From NCBI GenBank assembly GCA_964491375.1, contig CAZBGL010000107.1:1-13650 (forward strand): a DNA stretch of 13,650 bases, given 5' to 3'. The notes below the pieces were generated by a model. That model saw only the letters and a list, made by a program, of their open reading frames with translations. It was not told the origin of the DNA and did no database searches. This document shows, piece after piece, positions 1-7,064 of the stretch. The DNA is from CAZBGL01 sp964491375. Its GTDB lineage: Bacteria > Desulfobacterota > Deferrisomatia > Deferrisomatales > Deferrisomataceae. The translations under genes and the position numbers were made by a program. Numbering within the stretch: the first letter of the stretch is position 1; the number at the start of each line of letters is the position of its first letter.

Positions 1-100
1 AGCCCGAAGTGTACACCAGGCGCAGCGGCACCTGCCCGGCCCAACCCTCAAGGGGGAGCAGTCCCCAGAGCACCGCGGCCATCCACACGAGACGCTTCAT
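1..100 (-). CDS. Secreted protein of unknown function, N-terminus only
   Basis: This is the first 33 codons of a gene that runs off the left edge. The ATG is at 100-98, 4 bases after the stop of the upstream REC-PATAN-J gene, so the two are probably cotranscribed. A purine-rich stretch (AAGAAGGGGA on the minus strand) lies upstream. The start of the protein is a textbook Sec signal peptide: MKR, then a hydrophobic core (LVWMAAVLWGLLPL), then a probable signal peptidase I site after EGWA. The mature protein would begin GQVPLRLVYTSG. A short beta-strand ending YTSG/YTND right after a signal peptide recalls secreted UshA/5'-nucleotidase-like metallophosphoesterases, but the metal ligands would lie outside the window, so this is only a guess. 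Export is well supported; the function is not. Confidence 0.7.
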   Translation of the reverse strand, partial: MKRLVWMAAVLWGLLPLEGWAGQVPLRLVYTSG

Positions 101-104
101 CTCG

Positions 105-1997
105 TCACCGTCCCCTTCTTCGGAAAAGACCCTTGGAGCGCTTCTCCATCCGCGACGCGAGCAACCGGAGCTCCCGCTGGGCCTCGGTGTGGTTCGGATC
201 GCGGCGCACGGCCTCCCGGAACATCCGGTGGGCCTCGGCCTCCTCCCCCCGGACCGCATAGATTCTCCCCAGCCGGTACCAGGGCTCCGGCGACCCCGGC
301 AGCATCTCCGCGGCCCGTCGGAAGAGCGACTCGGCCTCCTCCACGGCCCGGGGCCGGCCGGCCGCCGCCTGCCGGACCCGCGCGACGCCCAGGTAGAGCA
401 CGTACTCGCCTTCGTCCGGGTTGAGCCGGAGCGCCTCTTCGAAACACTCCGCGGCCGCGTTCCACTGCCTCCGGCGCAAAAAGAGCCTGCCGTGCTGGAA
501 CAGGGACTCTGCCTCCAGCACGTTCCGGGCGTCCCGGATCACCTCTTCGTCGCCCCCCTCGAGGAATCGGAGGTACTCCCTGCGCCGGGGCTCGGTCTTG
601 AGGGCCTCGTAGGCGGTCTGGACCAGCCGGAACATCTCCTCGTAGATCCGCCGGATCGCCGGCGGATCGTTCGGGCCGAGCACGTCCGGGTGGACGTCCT
701 TGGCCTTCTGCAGGTACGCCTGCCGCACGGCCTCGTCGTCGGCGTCGACCCGGGTCCCCAGGACCTGGAAGTAATTGCGGCTTCGCAGGAACTCGAGCTC
801 CCTGCGGGCCTTGCGCACCCGCTCCAGGTCGGCGAAATCCACCCCCCCCATCTCCCCGGGGGACGGGGTGTGGTCCACCAGCCCCAGGTATCCGTACACC
901 AACAAGTAGTAGAGGGTGCGCACCTCGGACTCCGACTGGGCCTCGGCGAGCACCCGGCCCAGGGGCTCCCCCTGCCGCCGCCGGACCAGGTGCAGAAAGA
1001 GGAGGTCCTCCCTTTCGAGGGGAACCCGGGAAGCCAGCTCGAACAGATCCCCCCGAAGCCCCAGGGGCATCCCCTCGTAAGGCCCCAGCGCGGAGGTGAT
1101 CCGGTCGTAGGGATAGCGGGCGTGTACCCCTTCCCACACCAGGCGCGGAACCTCGAACGGGGGGCCGGGGAGATCCGCGGGCGGCGGCTGGAACCCGGAC
1201 ACGCGGAACTCCCCGGCCGTCCACCCGAACACCTCCAGGGTCTTCTCCCACAGGTGCTGGCGGAGCGCACCGTGGAGCGCCTCCGGATCCACTAGCCCGC
1301 CCTCCACCAGGAACTCGCCCATCCGGGTGCCACGGGTCCGCATGGCCTCGAGCCCCTGCCCGTATCCTTCCTCGTCGATCACCCCCCGGCTCAACAGGTA
1401 CCGGCCCAGCGTCTCGGAAAGCCGGTTGGACGAGACGAACACCACCTGTCCCCCCCGCAGGTACAGCACCTTGTGGACCCGTCCCTGTCTCAGGTGGAGG
1501 CAGGCGGTGGCACCCCGCCTGTCCAGGTCCCGGAGCACGGCGGGCAACTCCACGCCGGCCAGGCTCCCCCGGGTGACCGGGCCCCGGCCGGCAAACGGCT
1601 CCGACACCACGCCTCCGGTCCTCCGCGAGACGAGGACCGAGCGCACCCGGTCCCGCAGGGTCGGCAGGTGGAACGGCTTTCGGAGAAAATCCACCGCACC
1701 CAGTTCCTCCACCGCCTCGGCCCGGATGTCGGCGCCCCGGTACACCGCGCTCATCATGAGGACCGGTACGTCCCGCCCGCCCCGCACCCCCCGGATGCGG
1801 CGCAGCAGGTGCATTCCCCCCTTGCGGGGGAGGAGGAGGTCGATCAGGATCAGGTCCGGCCCGACCTCGAGAAAACGCGCATACCCTTCCGCGTCGGTGG
1901 AGGCCTCGTGCACCTCCGCCCCGAACTCCCGCACGACCTCGGCCACCAGCCTCCGGGTTCCCGGGTCGTCATCCACGATGAGCACCTGCCGTTTCAT
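105..1997 (-). CDS. Response regulator with PATAN (DUF4388), J domain and TPR repeats
   Basis: A 630-residue cytoplasmic protein, apparently a phosphorylation-controlled scaffold. Residues 1-122 are a complete receiver: acidic pocket D9-D11, phospho-acceptor D53, S83 and K107. Residues about 144-270 match the PATAN/DUF4388 domain (RGSLAGVELPAVLRDLDR, GQVVFVSSNRLSETLGRYLL), followed by a helical, winged-helix-like stretch to about 378. A J domain covers about 407-477, with its HPD motif at 436-438 and a QTAYEAL helix. TPR-like repeats fill about 496-615, and the tail is basic. Start: the frame is open 73 codons further upstream, but the ATG at 1997 is four residues before the first receiver strand, so it is preferred; its ribosome site is weak. 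No kinase lies beside it. An intact HPD implies DnaK stimulation, as known for J proteins. The physiological role is not known to me. Confidence 0.87.
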   Translation of the reverse strand: MKRQVLIVDDDPGTRRLVAEVVREFGAEVHEASTDAEGYARFLEVGPDLILIDLLLPRKGGMHLLRRIRGVRGGRDVPVLMMSAVYRGADIRAEAVEELGAVDFLRKPFHLPTLRDRVRSVLVSRRTGGVVSEPFAGRGPVTRGSLAGVELPAVLRDLDRRGATACLHLRQGRVHKVLYLRGGQVVFVSSNRLSETLGRYLLSRGVIDEEGYGQGLEAMRTRGTRMGEFLVEGGLVDPEALHGALRQHLWEKTLEVFGWTAGEFRVSGFQPPPADLPGPPFEVPRLVWEGVHARYPYDRITSALGPYEGMPLGLRGDLFELASRVPLEREDLLFLHLVRRRQGEPLGRVLAEAQSESEVRTLYYLLVYGYLGLVDHTPSPGEMGGVDFADLERVRKARRELEFLRSRNYFQVLGTRVDADDEAVRQAYLQKAKDVHPDVLGPNDPPAIRRIYEEMFRLVQTAYEALKTEPRRREYLRFLEGGDEEVIRDARNVLEAESLFQHGRLFLRRRQWNAAAECFEEALRLNPDEGEYVLYLGVARVRQAAAGRPRAVEEAESLFRRAAEMLPGSPEPWYRLGRIYAVRGEEAEAHRMFREAVRRDPNHTEAQRELRLLASRMEKRSKGLFRRRGR

Positions 1998-2133
1998 GCC
2001 CCTGCACCCAAAACGTTCGACTCGGCCCGCCTGGGGAGAGCGAGCACTCCCACATTTTTTCCTGACAAGACCGACTCGTCCGAACCCCCTCCGCACCGGC
2101 ACCGGGCACGCGGAGGAAGCCGGCACCCCCAAT

Positions 2134-2241
2134 GCGGTCGTTCCCCGAGCCCCGAGCAAGGGAACCGCCTTGGGGAGTTCCGCCGCCGAGGCCGTGGCTC
2201 CCGGACGCACGGACACCCGGGGCCCCCGAAGCGAAGGAGCC
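2134..2241 (-). repeat. Inverted repeats downstream of glnE
   Basis: The 246-bp gap between glnE and the REC-PATAN-J gene contains two potential hairpins on the leftward transcript. The first starts 2 bases after the glnE stop: arms GGCTCC (2241-2236) and GGAGCC (2201-2196) enclose a palindromic CCCGGGGCCC-type core. The second has arms GTTCCC/GGGAAC (2165-2160 and 2145-2140) with outer GCG/CGC pairs. Neither is followed by a U tract, so they are not standard intrinsic terminators. They could protect the glnE 3' end or pause transcription. In sequence this rich in GC such repeats can occur by chance. I see no convincing gene or sigma-70 promoter in the rest of the gap. TTGTCA followed by an A-run (about 2054-2070) is the only AT-rich spot. 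Confidence 0.25.
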
Positions 2242-2243
2242 GT

Positions 2244-5165
2244 TCAGGCCTCCATGATCCTCCGATACGCAGCCCGGATCCGGTCCCGGTGATCCCGCAC
2301 CGCCTCCACCAGATGGTGCCCCCCAGCATACCCCAGCCCGCGCGCCAGTTCCTCCAGCCGCTCCCCCTCCGGCGGGAGCACGTCGGTGGGGCGCTCCATC
2401 AACACCCGAAGCCGTGCTTCCACCCGCCTCAAGAAGCGGTACCCCTCGTCCAGGAGCTCCAGGTCCGGGCTGGTCAGAAGTCCCGCCCGTCCCAGGGCGG
2501 CAAGGGCCTCCAGGGTGTTCGGGACCCGCACACCGGGCTCCCTCCACCCGTGGAGGAGCTGCAGGGCCTGGACGGCGAACTCCACGTCCACCAGGCCGCC
2601 GGGGCCGGCCTTCAGATCCAACCTGCCCGTGGCCTCCCGGGCCACCTCGCGTTCGATCCGTTCGCGCATCCTGTGGATCTCGGGGCGGGGATCCTCGGCC
2701 GGAGGCCCGGAGAACAACACCTCGTCCACCACGGAACGCACCCGTCCGCCCAGATCCCCATCGCCCGCCACGGGCCTGAGCCTGAGCAGGGCCTGGCGCT
2801 CCCACAGCTGGCTTCCCCTCCGATGATACTCTTCAAAGGCCCCCAGGGTGGCCACCAAGGGCCCGGCCCGGCCCGAGGGCCGAAGCCTGGCGTCGATGCG
2901 GAACGCCAATCCCTCCCGGGTCCGGGTGGACAGGGCGCTCATCAACCGCTGGGCCAGCCGGGCGAAGAACTCCGGGTTGCTCACCGGCTGGGGGCCCGAC
3001 GTACGGCCCAACCCCTCGTAGACGAACAGGACGTCCAGGTCCGAATGGTAATCGATCTCCTCTCCGCCCAGCTTGCCCAGCCCCAGCACGCAAAAGCCCG
3101 CCTCTTGTCCCCCTTCCAGCCGGGGGGTTCCATGGCGGCTCTGGACACGTCTCCGGGCGAACTCCAGGGCCGCCCCCAGGCAGGTCTCCGCCACCCGCGT
3201 GATCTGGCGGGTCACGGCCTCGGGCTCCAGCGTCCCCCACAGGTCGTTCACGGCGATCCGGAGGAACTCCGCGTGCCGGAACCGTCGTAGCGCGTCGAGC
3301 CACTCTTCCTCGTCCCGGGCCCGCGCCAGAGCGGCTGCCAGGTCCCGCTCCATCTCCTCCTTGGACTTTTCGGCCGTTGCCGCGGTGCCCAACACCAGTT
3401 CGTCCAGGAGCTCCGGGCGTTGGATCACGTAGCGCGACAGGAAGTCGCTCGTGCCGAACAACTGCACGAGCAGCCGCACGGTGGCCGGGTTCTCTTCCAG
3501 CAACGTAAGGTACGACGCCCTCGCGCCCGAGGCGACCACGAACTCGCCCAGGTACATGAGCGCCCGGTCCGGGTCGGGGCTCAGGCGCACCTCGGCGAGC
3601 AGCCGGGGGGCCACCCGGCTCAGAACCCTGCGGGCACGGGGCGACGGGGGACCCCGTCCGGGGCCGTCCCGCAGGAGACGCAGTCCCTCCCACGCCTTCT
3701 CCGGATGGCGGAACCCCGCCTGCCGGAGCCGCACAAGCGCTTCGGGTCCCTCCTCCAAGGAAAGCAACTCCCGCGCTTCGCCGTCCTCACGGCTCTCCCA
3801 CTCCGCCCGCGCTCCGTGCATGAGCCGTCCGAACGACGCGTGCACCTCGGAACGCACATCGTCCAAGTCCCGAATGAGGCCGTCCTCGGGGCGGTCGCCC
3901 CCGAACCCCATGCGCCGGGCGACGGCGCGGAGTTCTGCAAGGTCGGAAGGCAGTCGGTGGGTCTGCCTGAAGTGGAGCGCCTGGATCCCGTGCTCCAGCG
4001 TCCTCAAGAAGCGGTAGCAGCGGGCCAGGCCCCGGGAGGTCCCCGGGTCGATCACCCCGGCGCGCTCGAGGCGTTCCAGGCTCTCCAGGGTCGAAGGGCT
4101 CCGCACCTGCGGCATCCGACCGCCGTGAATCAGCTGGAGCGTCTGGACGAAGAACTCCACCTCCCGGATGCCCCCTCGTCCCAGCTTGATGTCGTCCCCC
4201 GACCCCAGGCGCCGGGCCGCGGCGCGGTCGATCCGGCGCTTCATCTCCTTGAGGTCTTCCACGGTCGTGTAGTCGAGGCTCCTCCGGTACACGAAGGGTT
4301 CGACCTCGCGCAGGAAGGCGCCCCCCAGGTCCAGGTCTCCGGCGATGGGGCGGGCGCGCATCAAGACCGCCCGCTCCCACGTCTGACCCCAGGACTGGTA
4401 GTAGAGCACGGCGTTCTCCACCGGTTGGGCCGGGGGGCCGTTCCGGCCCTCGGGCCTCAGGTCCAGGTCCACTCGGAACACGAACCCCTCCGGGGTGTGG
4501 CGCCCCAGGATCTCGCTCACCCGGCTCACCAGCTTGCCGAAGAACACCGGCACCTCCACGGAGCCTCCCGGGCCGCCGCGCGTGCTGCCCGAAGGACAGC
4601 CGTACAGGAACACCAGATCCACGTCCGAGCTGAGGTTGAGCTCCCCTCCGGCCAGCTTCCCCATGCCCAGCACGCACACCGTCACAGGACGGCCCCGGGG
4701 GTCCACCGGCTCGCCGTGGCGCCCCACCAGTTCCCGCCACGCCTGGGTCAGGGCCAGCTCGACCACGGCCTCCGCAAGGGCGCTCACCTCGCCTGCGGTC
4801 ACCTCCACCGGCGCGATCCCGAGGCACTCCCGCGCCACGATCCGGATCATCTCACGGTTCCTGGCCCTCCGGATCCAGCCCATGAACCCATCCCCCTCCC
4901 CCGGGGGCGTGCCCATGCGGGCGAGGTAGGCGGTCCGGTCCAGGGGCGCATCCAGGGATTCCCGGCGGAACCACCCGGCCAGCTCCGGGTCCCGCGCCAT
5001 CCAGTGCCCCACGGCCGCACTGGATCCCACCACCCGGGCCAGCCGGAACCCCTCCTCGTCGGACCACGACTCGATATCCACACCCGCTTCCCGGATCCGT
5101 TCCAGGGCCCGCTCGGCCCAAGCCGGATGGGGTGCCGCCTCCAGCCAGTGCCGGACGCGCCTCAT
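2244..5165 (-). CDS. glnE: Glutamine synthetase adenylyltransferase / adenylyl-removing enzyme GlnE
   Basis: A 973-residue protein, close to the usual length of about 950. It adenylylates and deadenylylates a tyrosine of glutamine synthetase, tuning ammonia assimilation in response to PII and glutamine. Both nucleotidyltransferase halves are intact. The N-terminal deadenylylase half has LGMGKLAGGELNLSSDVDLVF (166-186, metal ligands D181/D183) and FRVDLDLRPEGRNGP (230-244). The C-terminal adenylylating half has LGLGKLGGEEIDYHSDLDVL (694-713, D709/D711) and FRIDARLRPSGRAGP (755-769). Each half ends in a helical GlnE/PII-uridylyltransferase-like region (LKLGRGGIREVEFFVQ; LKAGPGGLVDVEFAVQ). The ATG at 5165 has AAGGAG at 5182-5177 on the minus strand, 11 bases upstream. 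The gene is divergent from the histidine kinase. No glnA, glnB or glnK lies in the window. The identification is firm. Confidence 0.97.
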   Translation of the reverse strand: MRRVRHWLEAAPHPAWAERALERIREAGVDIESWSDEEGFRLARVVGSSAAVGHWMARDPELAGWFRRESLDAPLDRTAYLARMGTPPGEGDGFMGWIRRARNREMIRIVARECLGIAPVEVTAGEVSALAEAVVELALTQAWRELVGRHGEPVDPRGRPVTVCVLGMGKLAGGELNLSSDVDLVFLYGCPSGSTRGGPGGSVEVPVFFGKLVSRVSEILGRHTPEGFVFRVDLDLRPEGRNGPPAQPVENAVLYYQSWGQTWERAVLMRARPIAGDLDLGGAFLREVEPFVYRRSLDYTTVEDLKEMKRRIDRAAARRLGSGDDIKLGRGGIREVEFFVQTLQLIHGGRMPQVRSPSTLESLERLERAGVIDPGTSRGLARCYRFLRTLEHGIQALHFRQTHRLPSDLAELRAVARRMGFGGDRPEDGLIRDLDDVRSEVHASFGRLMHGARAEWESREDGEARELLSLEEGPEALVRLRQAGFRHPEKAWEGLRLLRDGPGRGPPSPRARRVLSRVAPRLLAEVRLSPDPDRALMYLGEFVVASGARASYLTLLEENPATVRLLVQLFGTSDFLSRYVIQRPELLDELVLGTAATAEKSKEEMERDLAAALARARDEEEWLDALRRFRHAEFLRIAVNDLWGTLEPEAVTRQITRVAETCLGAALEFARRRVQSRHGTPRLEGGQEAGFCVLGLGKLGGEEIDYHSDLDVLFVYEGLGRTSGPQPVSNPEFFARLAQRLMSALSTRTREGLAFRIDARLRPSGRAGPLVATLGAFEEYHRRGSQLWERQALLRLRPVAGDGDLGGRVRSVVDEVLFSGPPAEDPRPEIHRMRERIEREVAREATGRLDLKAGPGGLVDVEFAVQALQLLHGWREPGVRVPNTLEALAALGRAGLLTSPDLELLDEGYRFLRRVEARLRVLMERPTDVLPPEGERLEELARGLGYAGGHHLVEAVRDHRDRIRAAYRRIMEA

Positions 5166-5176
5166 GTCGGGATGAT

Positions 5177-5182
5177 CTCCTT
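5177..5182 (-). promoter_or_regulatory. Ribosome binding site of glnE
   Basis: AAGGAG on the minus strand, 11 bases before the glnE ATG at 5165. It supports that start. It also overlaps the only upstream in-frame ATG (5172) available to the rightward kinase gene, which has no Shine-Dalgarno sequence of its own. Confidence 0.7.
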
Positions 5183-5222
5183 CCGATACGCTTTATGCTG
5201 GCGTCCACCAACCGGATCGGCC

Positions 5223-5251
5223 AGACTATCGCCCGCCCGTATCCGCGTCAA
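5223..5251 (-). promoter_or_regulatory. Candidate sigma-70 promoter for glnE
   Basis: On the minus strand TTGACG (5251-5246; five of six matches to the -35 consensus) is followed after exactly 17 bases by TAGTCT (5228-5223; three of six matches to the -10 consensus). It lies in the 99-bp divergent gap and would give a leader of about 50 bases before the glnE start. The weak -10 makes this tentative. I found no comparable rightward promoter for the kinase operon and no -24/-12 (sigma-54) site in the gap. Confidence 0.4.
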
Positions 5252-5264
5252 CGAAGGTTCCGGG

Positions 5265-7064
5265 ATGAGGCCGTGGAGCTTCCGAACCCCGAGGGTGGCC
5301 GAGGCGGGGGACATTCCCCCGGAGATCCGTTGCGCCCTTGAACGGGCCGGTGTGGCCGTGAAGCCCCTTGCGGAGTGCGAGACCGCCGCCATGGTGCTCG
5401 TCGGAACGACGGCCTCGCCCCCCCAGACGGTCCGCGGGTTGCGCGGGGCCTTACCCCATGCGCTCCTCGTGGGATGCGCCCCGGCCGGCCCACCGTGGAC
5501 GGATCTCCTGCGGGAGGGGGTCTTGGACGACCTCCTCCCCGAGAAGATGGAGCCGGCGTGGATGCAGGCCCGCTTGAGCGTGCTCCTAGAAGCGGCGGCG
5601 GGGCGGGACGGGGCGGGCGAGGACGGATCGTTTCGTGCCCTGGTGGAGGCCCAGGAGGCCCTGATCGCCTGCCAGAACCCCCTGGACATCCTGGAGCACG
5701 CCCGCACCACCCTTGAGCGGTGGTTTCCGGGCGCCGAGGTGGCGGTCCACGAGGCGGACGAGGCCGAACCCGCTACGGAAGAGGGCGCACCCGCCGCTCC
5801 CTGGGGGCGCGCCTCCGTTCCCTTGGTCGCCTCCGGGCGGGTACTGGGACGGTTCGAGGTGGCCGCCCCACCGGGTGCCGGGTACGAACCAGTCCGTTTC
5901 CGCCTGTTGAAGGCGTTTGCCGCCCAGACCGCCCAGGCCCTCCACCGGAGCCGCCTCTACCGCGCTCTGAGCATCGGCAAGGCCGAGTGGGAGCAGACCT
6001 TCGACGCCATCCCCGACACGATCGTGCTGCTGGACCGCGCGTACCGCATTCGCAGGGCCAACCGGGCGCTGGCCGAACTGAAGGGGTTGCACCCCCGGGA
6101 ACTGGTCGGCCGTCGGTGCTACGAGGCCTTGTACGGACGGCAGAGTCCCTGCGTCCCCTGCCCGGTCACTCGGGTTCTTGAAACCGGCCGGGAGGCCCGG
6201 GAAGAACCCGAGACCCGACGGGGTGGAAGGGTCTTTACGTTCCGGGCATATCCGTTGGAGGTGACGGACGGCGAGGTGGTGACCGTGATCGCCTACGCCC
6301 GGGACGTGACCCGGGAACGGGAGCTGGCCCGCCGCCTGGAGCGCAACGAAAAGCTCATGAGCCTGGGCCAGATCGCGGCGGGCATCGCCCACGAGATCAA
6401 CAATCCTCTGACGGCCGTTTCCTCTTACGCCCAACTCCTGAGTCTGCGGCTCAAGGACCCCCGGGCCGTGGAAAGCGCCAAGCGGATCGAGGAGGGGATC
6501 CAGCGGATCCACCGCCTGGTGCGCAACCTCATGAGTTTCGTGCGGCCCGAGTCGGAAAGCCTCTATCCTTTGGACCTGAACGAGGTAGTGCGCGACACGC
6601 TCTCGTTCAGCCGGTATGACGTCACCCGGGGCCAGGTGGAGCTCGTCGAGGACCTTGCACCGGCCCTGCCCAGGGTGTTGGGCGCCAAGGAGCAACTGGA
6701 ACAGGTGTTGCTCAACCTGCTCTCCAACGCCCGGGATGCGGTGGCGGGACGGGGCACCATTGTGGTACGAACCTGGGCGGACGACGGCTGCGTCCACCTG
6801 GAGGTGCAGGACGACGGGGTGGGCATCCCGCCGGAGCACCGGGACAAGATCTTTGAACCGTTCTTCACCACCAAGCCCCCGGGCAAGGGCACCGGCCTGG
6901 GCCTGTTCGTGGCGGCGGGCATCGCCCGCAGGCACAACGGCGACCTTCAGGTGGAGAGCCTGCCGGGTCGCGGCACACGGGCCCGCCTGAGCCTGCCCGT
7001 CTTCCCCCCAGAGCCCGGTGCGGCCGCGGCGGGCCCGCCCACCGATCCGGACGAGGGAGCGTGA
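5265..7064 (+). CDS. Soluble PAS histidine kinase with degenerate N-terminal receiver-like domain
   Basis: A 599-residue sensor kinase with no membrane segment, so it acts in the cytoplasm. Residues 1-115 resemble a receiver fold (AAMVLVGTTASP strand; LREGVLDDLLPEKMEP) but lack the phospho-acceptor Asp. Residues about 125-230 are GAF-like and about 240-350 a PAS domain carrying C285 and a C296-x2-C299-P motif. HisKA follows at about 360-425 with H376 in AHEINNPL. The HATPase has N box NLLSNARDA (484-492), DDGVGI (516-521), FEPFFTT and GKGTGLGL (540-547). All kinase motifs are intact. The ATG at 5265 has GAAGG 7 bases upstream. The frame is open for about 1,800 bases further left, across glnE, but that is a compositional shadow. 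The stop overlaps the next start by one base (TGATG), so its partner is surely the adjacent response regulator. The signal is unknown. Confidence 0.9.
   Translation: MRPWSFRTPRVAEAGDIPPEIRCALERAGVAVKPLAECETAAMVLVGTTASPPQTVRGLRGALPHALLVGCAPAGPPWTDLLREGVLDDLLPEKMEPAWMQARLSVLLEAAAGRDGAGEDGSFRALVEAQEALIACQNPLDILEHARTTLERWFPGAEVAVHEADEAEPATEEGAPAAPWGRASVPLVASGRVLGRFEVAAPPGAGYEPVRFRLLKAFAAQTAQALHRSRLYRALSIGKAEWEQTFDAIPDTIVLLDRAYRIRRANRALAELKGLHPRELVGRRCYEALYGRQSPCVPCPVTRVLETGREAREEPETRRGGRVFTFRAYPLEVTDGEVVTVIAYARDVTRERELARRLERNEKLMSLGQIAAGIAHEINNPLTAVSSYAQLLSLRLKDPRAVESAKRIEEGIQRIHRLVRNLMSFVRPESESLYPLDLNEVVRDTLSFSRYDVTRGQVELVEDLAPALPRVLGAKEQLEQVLLNLLSNARDAVAGRGTIVVRTWADDGCVHLEVQDDGVGIPPEHRDKIFEPFFTTKPPGKGTGLGLFVAAGIARRHNGDLQVESLPGRGTRARLSLPVFPPEPGAAAAGPPTDPDEGA

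Noticed and set aside
9..1295. A 428-codon rightward open frame antisense to the J-domain/TPR part of the regulator
   Set aside because: It is repetitive Pro/Leu/Gly/His sequence with no domain; the leftward strand encodes a continuous multi-domain protein.
2041..2075. TTGTCA with a following A-run as a promoter for the REC-PATAN-J gene
   Set aside because: At 16-18 base spacing there is no acceptable -10 hexamer (GCTCGC region), so I did not list it as a promoter.
1998..2216. A 73-residue N-terminal extension of the REC-PATAN-J protein
   Set aside because: The translated extension shows no domain or conserved pattern, while the ATG at 1997 is immediately before the first receiver strand.
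3420..5264. A rightward frame open from 3420 through the kinase gene, suggesting a 1214-residue protein
   Set aside because: It lies antisense to glnE, which has intact motifs in both halves. The upstream part is low-complexity Pro/Arg/His-rich sequence typical of a GC-rich antisense shadow. The receiver-like, GAF and PAS domains begin only after the ATG at 5265, which has its own ribosome site.
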